From Seison nebaliae (taxonomy: Eukaryota; Rotifera; Pararotatoria; Seisonacea; Seisonidae): a stretch of 36,720 nt of DNA. This document shows, in pieces, positions 10,001 to 22,295 of the stretch (the first letter of the stretch is position 1; each line of letters starts with the position of its first letter). The notes beneath the pieces were generated by a model. That model was not told where the DNA came from and made no database searches. It worked only from the letters and a program-made list of their open reading frames with translations. The position numbers were made by a program, and so were the translations under genes. The DNA lies in the NCBI GenBank assembly GCA_023231475.1, contig JALJEE010003257.1, positions 1 to 36,720 on the forward strand, in the 5' to 3' direction.

Positions 10001-12863
10001 GGAAAAGGAAGAAGGGTTGAGAGAGAGCAGATTGGAAATGTTCTCTCTTTCAAATCGAACGTTATGTTGTTGTTTACTATTTAGAGAAGGAACTTCTGGA
10101 GTACTATGCAGAAAGTAATCTAATCATAGTTATCATAAAAAGAGTGAGAAATATCTCGGTAGATCGTTTTCTTTTGTTAATACATCATTAGGACTATTAT
10201 AAGTTAACCTTTCACCACTGATATACGTCGAGATGAGTAATCACTGTCGAAAGAAGAAGAAGAATGTTCAAATCATTCCTCTCCTTCCACACAGTGGGCA
10301 CAATTGTTATTTGAGATGAAGGTAGGAACTTATTCAACAAGTCACTTGGAAGTTAATTCCCAAAACTGTTAGAACGAGAAACATATTTGGGATGTAGAAT
10401 TGTTTATTTGATTGTAGTTATTTCAAGTTGATTCTCTTATGGCTCCATCATTCGATGTTCAGTCATGAAAGGAATGAAGTAGAATGGTTAACATAAGTTG
10501 AGGAAATAAAAACAATCAGATGAAGCATAATTATGATCTGCTTCATCATAAGCTTTTGCTCAGTTCACAAAAGTTTATCTTTCCAATTTGGGAATTATTG
10601 AACATATACACATCTGCATGAAAAGTGCACGCAAGACACATACGATAACTCCTAATCTTATTCATATGTGATTTAGTCTATGAAGAAGATTAAGTAATCG
10701 CTTTACATGAAGAAACATTTCGATCTGATATGAGAAGAAATTCTTAAGAAACAGTTTCTTTTCTTTTCTTACTAATTCATCACAATTTCCTAGTTTAACA
10801 ATTGAGGAATATGAAGAAGATATGATATTAATATCATAGTTCATTTTACATTTCTTCAATTTATTTGACCATGATCAAAATTGCACAATATATTTCTTAC
10901 AATTATTAGTTTAAAAAAAAGAATGAGAATGATTTGGTATACTTCAAATTAATTCTTCAGAAGTGTTGCAGGAAGTTCGAGTCAATAATTCTTGATTTCA
11001 CATCGTTGTCATATTATAAAATAAGACCAGATGTGATAATCAGATGTGAGAAATATACGACAAAATAATCGAATTCGAACAATTATAATAAATTATTTTA
11101 CTATTAGAATTTTTCTTTTCAAATTTTACTTTAATTCTATAATTCCATATCGATTCAAATGATAAATCTATCCATCGCTATCATCGGAGAATATTTTTCC
11201 TCGATATGTTAGAGTAATATCGGATGGAATTGAATGGAAACGGAAAGAGGTGGATGTTACCTAAAACAATAAATTGAAGGTTAGATCGAACAAGTTTGCC
11301 ATAAACTTACAATTAGAGGAAATAATTGAATTAAGATGATGATAATGATGAAATAATGTTCATTCATATTTCATTAAGAATAACGTGAAAGATTTTGTGT
11401 TTCGACCTCCAGTATTCAATTATTTACTGGTAGTTGATATGATCTGCCTCTGAAGCGAAGAAGGAACAACATGAAATAATTTATTTACGAGTCGTATATT
11501 TGGTAGTTCCTCCAAAGATTATTGTGAGCAGTTGAGCGAATTAATTTATTTCTTGCAATTTCCTTAAACTAACAGAGCGTTAGTAGAAGGAAAAAGATTT
11601 CTTTCGGATGATTTCCTCATTCCATATTACATGAAGTGGAAGGAGATACGTGAGATTTCTTTCATTGCCTAATTCTCCACTTATCATAATAATCGTCACC
11701 ATTCTGAAATGAATTGGAAAATAAATAAAGAAATTAGTTGAGAATTTTGCTAATTACACTGCTTATTCAACATTGTTCCAGGAAAAATATTTCTTTGTTT
11801 TCCTTCCTAAAAGAATGGTCTGTTATTCTTATGAGATTGAAACACTTCCGATTTGCATTGAAATGATGAATACCATTTATTCCAAGAACGAAACAAAAAT
11901 CTCATTGAAAGTAATCAGTTATATCTGTTCCGTACAAATATAATAAATCTGATTGATCATTAGACAGAAGTGGTGGTGATTGATATAAAATTTAATGGTT
12001 TTAATTAGCTTTCGGCGCAAGAAATTCATTTGGAGTTTAATAAATTCATTTTTATTTTAATAAATTTATGGATAAAATAATAAAAGAGGATTTGTTTACA
12101 TAAAATATTGCTCGTCTCGGTGATGATTGACTTGTAACGATAATTGTATAATAAAATATTATTAAATAATCTGGAAATATGAAGAATATGATATGGTGAA
12201 GATGATGGTAGTAGTATGACAATAATGACTATAAGAAAATAATATAAAAACGATATTTGTTTTGGAACGAAAATGAAAGATGAATGATTAGTGTTAGTTC
12301 TATGACAAATTGAAGATCGAATGATAATAAATACAAGTAAAAATTGATTATTGGAAAAGATAAATCTTTTTTCAAATTGTTTCTTCATCATCTTTCCTTT
12401 ATTCTTCTACCTCATATGACAATTTTAATTGTATATGTGAATTCTATTATGGTTATGGTGTGGGTGAGAGGATGGAAAAAAAGAAAATAAATTAAATTAA
12501 TAAGATATCGGAGGAAGATAATCATGAGATCCAATTAATTTGAACGTGACGATGAGGAGATGATTTAAAGTGAAATGATTTATTAGTTAAATGAACGAAC
12601 GAATGATGAGTCGAATAGGAAAGAAATTCAATTAATCTCTAATCGTTCGTTCAAGAAATATGTCATTCAAATCTCTTCTTAATTTTCATCGATAATCAGA
12701 TTATTCATCTGATTAATTTAAAAAGAAATTAATTCACAATTCCATCTCTCACATTCATCCATCAATGATGACGATCGAAATGATGATTATAGGAAGAATA
12801 AATAGGAAAATCAATTTCAAGAAACAAATATCTTTTTCATTAAATCTTATTTATCATTCATCT
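7042..12863. other. 5.8-kb intergenic region, no gene supported
   Basis: This region lies between the 5' end of the calpain-like gene and the stop codon of the zinc-finger gene, both on the minus strand. The left end should carry the calpain promoter and the right end the zinc-finger 3' UTR. The sequence is AT-rich with scattered purine-rich patches (for example 9800-10040). The open frames it contains are short and of biased composition. I found no tRNA-like B box, rRNA or coding exon with splice signals. A small hairpin is noted at 10519-10547. Confidence 0.5.
10519..10547. repeat. Perfect 9-bp inverted repeat (hairpin)
   Basis: The arms GATGAAGCA (10519-10527) and TGCTTCATC (10539-10547) are exact reverse complements around an 11-nt AT-rich loop. 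A stem this short can occur by chance in several kilobases of AT-rich DNA. No function is claimed. Confidence 0.5.
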
Positions 12864-13595
12864 TCAGGATAACGATGCAGTAACATCGGTACGATAATCA
12901 TTGGAATTCGTATGATATTCTGCAAATTCCGATTGAAGCTCATTCGATTGAGTTTGTTCGTTGAACATGTCACCGGTCATAATTGTTTGTTCTTGTTCAT
13001 GTTTTTCGCTGGGTGTTCCCGAAGATAGTCTAGATGAGCTACTCGATGAATATGAGCCGTGATGGCCTGTTTGACCTTGAACTTGTGAATCGTTATCACT
13101 ATGTACTCCTTGTTCGCCATTATTAGTAACTGTTTGTCCATTCTCCTTCGTCTTCAAATCATTATCGGACGCGCCCGATGGAGATGAAGCATTCGAACAT
13201 TCCTCTGCTAATTTATCATAAATTTCACGATGTACCACTTTCACATGACGCCGAGCAGACGATCTCCATTTGGTGCTGTAATTACAATAATGACAACTGA
13301 AAGTTCCTTTCAATGTGGCGAATAATTCCTTCGAATCAGGAACACTCACATTATTTCTATTGCGTGCTCGAGCTGGACCAACACCGTTTGTCTTGGATCG
13401 GAAAATTTGACTCGATTCGTTATTCGATTGATTCTCATGATTTATCATGTCATTATTGTTATTATTATTGAGATTGGCCGAATTGACATCATCGACATTC
13501 AATGTATTTTTCAACGACATAAATAAGGAAAGTGCATTATTGATATTATTATTCCCATCACATTTATATGAATCATCATTATTATTATTAATAAG

Positions 13596-13658
<63 letters not shown>

Positions 13659-16600
13659 TGTAGTAATAATCGGATGATTATTAACATCATTATTCGATGT
13701 GGAACTATCGGCTAACGCTTGAAATATACCGGTGAGACTATCAGCTAATATGTTCTTCTGACCATCAGAATTCGGTTCTGATTTCATTCCGTTACTCATC
13801 GTCTCCGTTAATAAATCAGTATTTGATAAAAGATTGTAAACTTCATTCGATCGATTATCATTGGGAATTTCATTATTCTCATTATTCTGATTATCATTAA
13901 AATTGTTTGTGAAATTGTTCGATTTGATTGTTCCGGTCGCGTCATTCGCTGAGTTGAAAAGAGAAAGTAAAGTTTGTAAGGTAGCCAAATTATTCTGATT
14001 AGTTTCCACCAATTTCGGCATATTCTCTTTACTCTCATTCAATTCCATTTTATTGCCATCACTATTCTCAACTTTAGCCGACATATCTCCCAGCATTTGT
14101 TCCGAATTCTCCAATTTCACTTTCTTATTCATCATCGAATTATTCACCGATTTTCTCTTCTTATTATTCATCGAATCGTTCGATTGATTCTTTCCTTTGG
14201 AGAGAGAATTCAACTGATTATCTTTCAACGTTCCCCGACGCAACAGATGAACTTTCTCCTCATTCAGAATGAGAGCGAACAAATTCTTGTCTTTCGATGT
14301 GATAATATTGGAGGTGTTCGAAGTGGATGGAACATTATAATCAGAACGTAATCCTAATGTCAAGAAATTACTCATGATAGCGTGTGGATTATATACTGTT
14401 TCCGTTTCCAATGATCTCTTATCAAAATCGGCCACTTGATGTTTACTTCTTAAATGAGCGAAACAATCACTTCGATATCGATAAGTTTTCTCGCACGACA
14501 AACAACGATATCGAATAATATCCATATGTTTCTGACAAATGGGGAAATCAGAATGCCATTTACGATTCGTTAACGTATAATAGTAGAGAGAGCGAATATC
14601 ATCACAAACATTTTCGGGAATGAATTGATCGATATCTGGAAATGGTAATTCGCCATTATCTTCTGCTGGATCATCACGTTTCCTCTTATTTCCATTCTTT
14701 TCCATATCCAATGATACCAAATGTTCCAATGGCATCAAAAGTGATCGTTCAGGATAATGATGCATCGGAATATTCCATTTATTCTTCTCATTTCTGGATT
14801 TGATTATGTTGACGGAATTATCGGAATTCCTTTCCAATTTATCGCTGTCATTCTGCTGACAATGGTTGGTGGCATTACTTATGAAAGATTTGATCATATT
14901 CAATTGTTGTTCGTCAAACATTGTACAATCAGATTGGTCGAATGTCGAATTAGTTGAAAGATCGTTCTTGAAATTATTACTAATAATCGACTGAATCTGA
15001 TGGAAATTGGAAGCACCGGTTATGTCTTTTGATTGACAATTCTTTTCCATTTCATCATTACCATCATCTTTCGACGACGCATTCATTCGACCATTAACCA
15101 CATTAGGAAATAAAGAAGGTCGATCAAAATCCATTTTACTCATCAAATTCTTCACACGTTCCTGAATGGAGGGAGATGTGGATTGGACGGTATCATCACC
15201 AGCTATTCCACGTTTCGCATAATAATCACTTAAACTTTCAACAACAGTCCGAACGATTTCCGTTACTAACGACCGATCAGATAAAATACTCTTATTCTCA
15301 TAATTACTTTTCTTCATTTCATCCAATATCGTTAATGTGGAGATGGTACAAGAAATTTTGTTAAATGCATCAATCGCTCGATCAACAACTGACGAGGGTG
15401 AATGTTCAATAATATGTTGATTTAATAATGTCTCATTTCCAATATTCTCAATAATCGTATTACAGTTATTATCGTTGTTGTTGTTATTGTTATTGTTGTT
15501 ATTGTTGTTGTCGTTATTGTTGGGAATTGATGATTTAATGTCCGTTTCATTAATTTTATTCTTTTTCTGATTCTCATCATCATCGTCATTTTCCATACAT
15601 ACCTCTGGAATACTGACATGTGGAGATGGGAAAATATTGACCTTTTGTTGAGATTGAATCGGAATTTCCAATTCATTCGTTCTATGTTCGACAGTTGTCT
15701 CATCATCCATCTTCTTCATTCCAATCATCGAAGAGAAATTTCGAAAAGCGAAAGATGACTCCTCCAAATTGCTGTTGTTGTTATTCATATTATAATTGTT
15801 CATTAGAGTTTGTACTACTTGTTGGACATTGATATCGTTACTATTCTCATAAAGTGATGGTGATTGCAATAAACTTTTGAGTTGGAGGAGCATTTGCTCT
15901 TGAGTGTCATTCGGAAATTGATTGGAACAATTACCTAAATTATCTTTAGTTTGTTCATCTTTCAAATCATTCGTCATTTGCTTCTTCTTCTCATTCAACT
16001 GATCCAGTTCATCTTTCGTCAATCGAATATATTTTCCATCCTTCTTGATTACCGGTTGCTTATAATTATTTAAAGAAATTAGATCATCTCCTGCCATTGC
16101 CAATTCCATTCCAGTAGTCATCGTCTCTCCATCTGGAATCAATAACTCTTTTACTCGACAAGCCTGTTCCTCATGTCGAGTTCGGATGTGTCTCTTCAAA
16201 TCGTATCGACGAACATACGACGAATTACAGAAGGGACAATAATGACGATTCTCGATATTAAGATTTTGAAAATCTTCATTATTTTGTAGTTCGTTTGACA
16301 ATGCCATTTCGTCACTATCCATTCGTTGTCCATTGGAGAGTAAGTGAGAATGATCAATGAAATTCCCGTTTATATTATTGTTACAATCGAGAGAGCTCAA
16401 TAACAGACTATCATTATTCTTTGTTGAATCAGGACGGAAAATTGAATCATTCTGAATGAAAGACAGAGAGAGAGAGAGAAGGAGAGAGAGAGAGGAAGAG
16501 AGAAAAATAATATGTGAGATCGAACACTATTAATAATTCAATAAACTTTATCCATTTCATCTTCCGTTGTAAATAGTTGATTGTAATCGTCACTATCAAG

Positions 16601-16922
16601 ACGAATGCGATTCGGTAATTGTTTATTCTCCCTCGACTTCGTTACATTAGTTGTATTTGTAATTGTGGAAGTGGGTGATGTAGATACGGTTGACGATATC
16701 AATAATTGATGATTCCCATTCAATAATGGCATATGATTATTCTCTAGAATGAAGATGAGATTGAAGGTGGTAAGAAGTGAAAAGAGAACCTTTGAGATGT
16801 TTCTGTAATTCATCATAATTCGATGCCGAGAAAATGCACTGTTGACAGATGTACCCGGTTGACATGTCGGGACAATCTTCAATGGTCGTGTTGTCTAACG
16901 ATTCGTTAGCACACTCTATCAT
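12864..16922 (-). CDS. Multi-C2H2 zinc-finger protein with poly-Asn tracts
   Basis: The spliced reading frame is complement(join(12864..16451,16547..16743,16790..16922)), about 1305 residues. Intron 1 (16789-16744, 46 nt) falls inside the first finger. C26 and C29 plus H42 are in exon 1, while H48 is in exon 2, so splicing completes a C-x2-C-x12-H-x5-H finger. Intron 2 (16546-16452, 95 nt) has a long pyrimidine tract and ends CATTCAG. Further fingers: near 180-203 (YCPFCNSS...HIRTRH), near 740-770 (YRCLSCEKTY...HLRSKH) and near 1160-1185 (FSCHYCNYST...HVKVVH). Between them are disordered Asn/Ser-rich linkers with two long poly-Asn runs and a basic KKRKS segment suiting a nuclear signal. It is probably a nuclear DNA-binding regulator; I do not recognise an orthologue. 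The ATG at 16922 has an in-frame TAG just upstream that could itself be a splice acceptor (ATTTAG, exon from 16934), so an extra 5' exon is possible. Confidence 0.87.
13594..13658. repeat. (ATT)n microsatellite encoding poly-Asn
   Basis: This near-perfect ATT tract inside the zinc-finger coding exon reads AAT on the minus strand and encodes about 22 consecutive Asn. It is length-unstable by nature and likely polymorphic. Confidence 0.9.
15463..15521. repeat. Interrupted (GTT/ATT)n repeat encoding second Asn tract
   Basis: Mixed GTT and ATT triplets give AAC and AAT codons on the coding strand. The tract is broken by a few Asp and other codons. The codon mixture suggests an older or protein-selected Asn run, in contrast to the pure repeat at 13594-13658. 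Confidence 0.8.
16461..16503. repeat. (GA)n repeat forming the pyrimidine tract of a zinc-finger gene intron
   Basis: On the transcribed (minus) strand this is a CT-rich run lying immediately 5' of the CATTCAG acceptor at 16454-16452. It acts as the polypyrimidine tract of the 95-nt second intron and probably explains why that intron is longer than its neighbours. Confidence 0.75.
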
Positions 16923-18127
16923 TACAAGATAGCACTAAATGGAAAAGAACGACGTATGATATCTAATGGATACAAAGAAAAAGAGAAATGAAAGTCAAAT
17001 ATTGAAAATTTGTTCAAAACACTCTCCCGACCAGTTAATGGGAATTAAGCGCAATGCTTATTAAAACAGCGAACAATCGAAATAGATGGACTCAATCGGA
17101 AATAGAAGGAAAATTCCAATTTGAAAACGTTCGAAGGAAACTTTCTTTTTGTTTCCATATTCTTCTCATCGTTGAAACATTTTGCGTTACAAATCCTTTT
17201 TCCATCTCCCGTAATTGGAAATAGGCAAAAGGAAATTTGGAATCGATTCAACCAAAACCACTTCAAAAAGAAGTTCAATCTACACACACACATACACACA
17301 CAACTTAACATCTTATTCTCAGCACACATTAGTTCAGTCCACTTACGTGCACTAATGAAAGATCGAATACACACATACACACACACGAATACACGAATCG
17401 CCCACTTGAGGAAGTTGAGGATCTGCAAATCATATGATGACGATGTGTAAGGCGATCATACTCGATCGAATAGGAGAAGAGAAAAAGATGAAGATGGAAT
17501 GATGACGAATGATAGTGATATATAAAAAATGAATTTGTAATTTCCTCCGAATCTCTCATCCAATTTATAGAAATCCATTTGACATAAGTACTCACACATT
17601 GCCCATGTCAACTGAAAATTCATTCAGTTACACATACGCATTCATATGTATGTTGGTTCTTACTGTCAGTATTAGATACACGTAAGTGTTCTGTATACAT
17701 ACGCACACGCGAACGTTAGAGAACATCGTGTAAGTTCACTAGAATACACGCCGACCACCGTTATAATTGTCGAGAATGAATCGAAAGAGGATAGAAGCAA
17801 AAAAGAAAACAACATTTCAACTAATTATTTCGAATCATCCATCCGGATATATGAACTGTTTCCATAAAATACACGTATAACAAACAAGAAAATATGAGAA
17901 AGAAAAAAACAGTAGAAGCGCACTTATTCCAATGAACAACGCGAGGATCACTTACTCAGCGTGAGACACTTATTGCAGAAATGACTCGCTCCTTCTTTCT
18001 CATTCGATTGTGTCCACTTCCCTTCTCTTATTCTCTCCTGTTCTCTAACTGTCAATATACATTCCCATCGTCAATTAAATAAATTGATGAAAATGAAACG
18101 GATGCAATGGACTACTTCTGTTCATGG

Positions 18128-18163
18128 ACAACAACAACAACAACAACAACAACAACAGCAACT
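18128..18163. repeat. (CAA)n microsatellite
   Basis: About eleven CAA/ACA triplets with one CAG interruption lie in non-coding DNA. The surrounding 60-codon frame has no other support, so a poly-Gln protein is not claimed. Confidence 0.85.
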
Positions 18164-21100
18164 GTTAATCATCATCCAATTCGAATTGTATCCAATTATT
18201 CTGTTAACGCATTGTCATTCTACAGTCATATTCATATATTCCTTCATAAAAAAAAAGAATGACATAGAAACATAGGACAATTAGTACATATATTGAAAAT
18301 GGTGAGTGATGGTGGTGGAGACAGGAGATAAAGTTGAGAACATCTGACGTCTATCTCCCAACGTGTGAGTGGCAATGTGACAGAAATAGGAAATGTTTCC
18401 CTTCTGCAATCTCTCCTTCTTTTTACACATACAGACGCGACAACGTCGATCGATGTTTCAGTTGAGGAAAGAGAACGAAGAAAGCAGAAATAACATGTTT
18501 TGTACATTTCATTCACTTGAAAGAGAAAGAGAACGTCACGTCCACTTGCAATCGTTCCACATGGTGCATTGCACACAAAATTCGAATACTTACTAACGCT
18601 CATAGATTTTTGAATGACTTCTATGTGAAGAATTAAAGAGAAACACTTAGCAAATTAGGGAATTGACTCGGAATTCACATCATCATGTCACACCCATTTC
18701 ACATTGAGCCTGTGAGTGAGTGAGTGAATGGAGATCAGGATAGGAGTATTTATAATAATTAAATGTGTTAATAATATGAAATATTTGAAAGAGTAGAACA
18801 TTAATTGACATAGTCCTCGAATTCGTGGATGAAACCTAATGAAGAGATATAGAATAAGCACATAGAAGTAAATGAAAAGTATTAAGAAATTGATTGAAAT
18901 GATAAACTGATTAATAAATAACTACAATGTGAACTGATGGAGTAGGGGATGGGGACGAAGCAACATTTGATTAATTGATAATTTGAATAATTTGGAACAT
19001 TAGAATAAAATTACGAATAACTTACAGATGATAAGGTGTTTGAGATTAGACATGGGTGAATTGTTCTGATGGTTTCAGAGTTTCGTGATGGAATGAGATC
19101 AGAAGATAATGAAAAGAACTGACTGATATAGGAAAGAATTCTGAGAATAATTGATTGAGAGGAGAATTCTGTAGATGAGAAGATAGAGAATTATGGAGAA
19201 TGGATGGAACTGTACCATAAAAGATCAATTCGTTTTAATGATTAGTGATGGGAAAAGTATAATGATAATGATCAGCTGTTTCGATCGATTTGAACTATCC
19301 GATATAATTCGATCGTGAATATGTCGTGATAGTATTTTGTGGTGTATGTGGAGGACGATATTCGACGAGATGTACCAGTGAATAGTTAAAGGAAAGATAA
19401 TCGTTGATTTAGGAAGAAATATACGAGAAAGACAACGACGGCGAATCGTCGTTTCGATCATGATGATTCTGATAACAGACTGTTGGCATGGATGGTAGGG
19501 AAGCAAGAGAAATGATCAGAGATGTCACTTAGTAGAGGATATTCTCTGTATTTTCTTTTCGTCTTGTCGGTTCGATAGACTCATCGTTGGCTGTACGAAT
19601 TTGCGTTGGAGCGAATTATAGGAATATGTCGACTATAACAACGACAGCGACAACGACATAGCTGTTGTTGTCGTGATAATGATGATGATGATCGTGGTGG
19701 TAGCGAGTAAGAGAAGATTGATATCGTTTTCGTTAATTCAAACGAAAAAGGAGGAGTATATCCGCCAGGAAATGATTTGTTTTCCCTTTGGAACCTTTTC
19801 AATTTCGTTCGTTTCATTCCTTACCTCTTCTACAATTACTTTCTCGACATCTGAAGTGTAAGATGAACAATATGAAATAGGAAAAGCTACGACACTACTG
19901 GGTACTAGGTACTACACTGGAAACAAACAAGTGGCACACTATAACGACTGTTCTATTTCTTCTTCTTCCAATAATAATAATCATAATAACAACAACAACA
20001 CTTCTCCCACAATCTTCCTCACATACACTCTCTCATAACAACAGCAACAACAATAACAACAGGAGAAGAGGTGGATCTATTAAGAATAATAATTTGACTA
20101 TCATTCGAGAGAGAATTTATAAGAATAATGAGAAGATAAATGTTGAACTTGTTAAAGGTAATTTTATGAAGAAGAATAACATTAAACTAAATTTAATCTA
20201 TTTCGAGTGGATGATGCAACTTTTTCATGCCTTCACTTTTCGGTGACTATAACAAAAAAAAGATGGGAGGATAAAATAATAAGGACTCATTGAACGAGAT
20301 TTGCTGCAGCAAATGGTAGAATGGTTGAAACGTTAATTTAAATTAATAAAGTTTATGGATGTAAACGTTATCGTTCAGAGTCATTTGTATACCGAGAAAA
20401 TCGGGACAGGATCGAGTGCGAGGTTCATTTTCGTAAAACTATCTGATGTAGACCAGAGAACAGTGTATAGACGACGCACGAGAAATGACTTTATGAATGT
20501 ACATAAGTAGTTACTTCTCCTTCTCCCCTTCTTCTGTCTACTCCTTCAGTTTTTTTCTGAATGTCGAAGCTGTTTCGGTCGTCATCGTCTCGTATGTAAG
20601 TCACGTTGCTTTCAACCCTATACACGTTGTCATGTGAAAAAGAAGAATAAGGAATGATGGCGGCAGAAATTTTTTTTGAAAGGAATTCAATGGCGTCAAC
20701 GACGAGAAATTTGACGACAACGACGACAAACGATGACGATAAGGATCGTTTCTTATGATGTGGTCTTCCACTTATTCCTAGAAGCGATTCGTTCGCTTCG
20801 TTCTTGTCAGTAGCTTTCTCGATATTTCTTCGTTAGACATACTGCCAATATACCGATAAATAATTTGGTTGATAATTATTTTGGAGGATTTAATAAAATT
20901 TCATGGGGGGGAGAATATGTATTATCGTCATGAATGTATATCATCTTCCATTAAATACATTCTCTTACAATGTCGAACGATTTATTCTTGTTTATTCTCC
21001 AACACACACAAACACACACAAACACAGATACACACACTCAGACACATAGATGGAGTGTTAGGTGGAGGACCGGCACACATCACCAGATTGGCAGTTGAAT

Positions 21101-21771
21101 CTATTTGAAATTATATTAGACATTTCTCAACGATTTCCATAAGAATTTCCTCTTTTTTTTTCAGTGGGGAAATTAGAAGCAATACTTCCCATATTCACTT
21201 AAAACGATTCGAGTATGAAATGTCGAAGTTTGTACTGTGATTCGATCGTTCAATTCCCTTTCATTCTCACCATATGATGATGGTGTTCTGTGCCGATGTT
21301 GCACGTTACCGTAGAGCAGTCGAATGCAGTCGATGAAATGGGGAATGGTAAAAGGAAAGAATTTATGAAGAAGCAAATACGTATTATATTCACTCACATT
21401 CACTCGGTACACCGTCAGAACTCCACATATATTATATTCGACTGGAATTCTCTTCCATTGCTACCCCGATTTTATTTTTATTATACGTATGAGTGTTACC
21501 ATTGTTGTTGTTGTTGTTGTTGTTGGTCCTCTGTCGATGGTGATAGTTATTAGTAGAATTACTTTTGTTCAATCATCAGCACAATTCCACGTTCTCCCCC
21601 TTCTTCCCAAACAATAATAATAATAAACAAACGACAATGTTCACTGCCATCATGACAAGTGGAACATAAGAGCACAACAATTCATGTATAGCGCATTAAT
21701 AACATAACTAGTGATGCGGCCGATGGTGTATGATTCTTCATCAGGTCTTATTGAGAGTGATGAAGTATCTA

Positions 21772-21830
21772 TCCATCCATCTATCTATCTATATATTTAT
21801 CGTTTATTCGTTCGTTCGTTTGTTCGTTGA
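21772..21830. repeat. Compound tetranucleotide repeat (ATCC / TATC / GTTC)
   Basis: Three adjacent tetranucleotide runs grade into each other: ATCC, then TATC, then GTTC. They look like a slippage-born compound microsatellite in the gene-poor region. Confidence 0.75.
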
Positions 21831-22271
21831 TACTTCGATTATTCTCTTGTTCAAGTGAGAAAAAGTCGGATGGAATCGGCAGATGCGACATTAATAAGGA
21901 AATGATAGTTAGGTGGAATAAGAGAAGGAACTGTGCGCAAAACATCATCGCAGGTGCCAATACCTCTATATCTCTCTATATATCGGGACCATCCATTCTG
22001 CTCCTTTCCCGTCCATGTAGTAATTTGAAATGCATTTATCCCTCATCCATTCACATCTAATTTACCTCTAACAAATAACTGCTATTTAAATAATTGAGTA
22101 CACATATTCACATCTCAATCGCTACTCTCACTATCTACACATCGATGTGCACAAATGTGGATTGAGTTATAATCATGGATATGGATACGTTTCTCATCAC
22201 TCACTCACAGTTCTCAATTGAATGATCGGAATTACTGACGCCATTTTCGCCGACTCTTCCATCATCATCAT

Positions 22272-22295
22272 CCACTCACTCACTCACTCACTCAC
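22272..22295. repeat. (CACT)n microsatellite
   Basis: About six CACT units in tandem in non-coding DNA. Confidence 0.8.

Noticed and set aside
9795-10118. Plus-strand 107-codon frame, Lys/Glu/Arg-rich
   Set aside because: It reflects purine-rich DNA. There is no domain, no splice context and no conserved motif.
10940-11000. B-box-like GTTCGAGTC suggesting a tRNA
   Set aside because: No matching A box or acceptor stem can be folded around it.
12026-12391. Minus-strand 121-codon hydrophobic frame
   Set aside because: It is AT-rich Ile/Phe/Tyr composition expected of untranslated DNA just downstream of the zinc-finger stop; probably 3' UTR.
21000-21050. Regularly spaced CA-rich repeats resembling an array
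   Set aside because: Simple (CA)n with interruptions, no distinct repeat/spacer pattern; not CRISPR, and the genome is eukaryotic.
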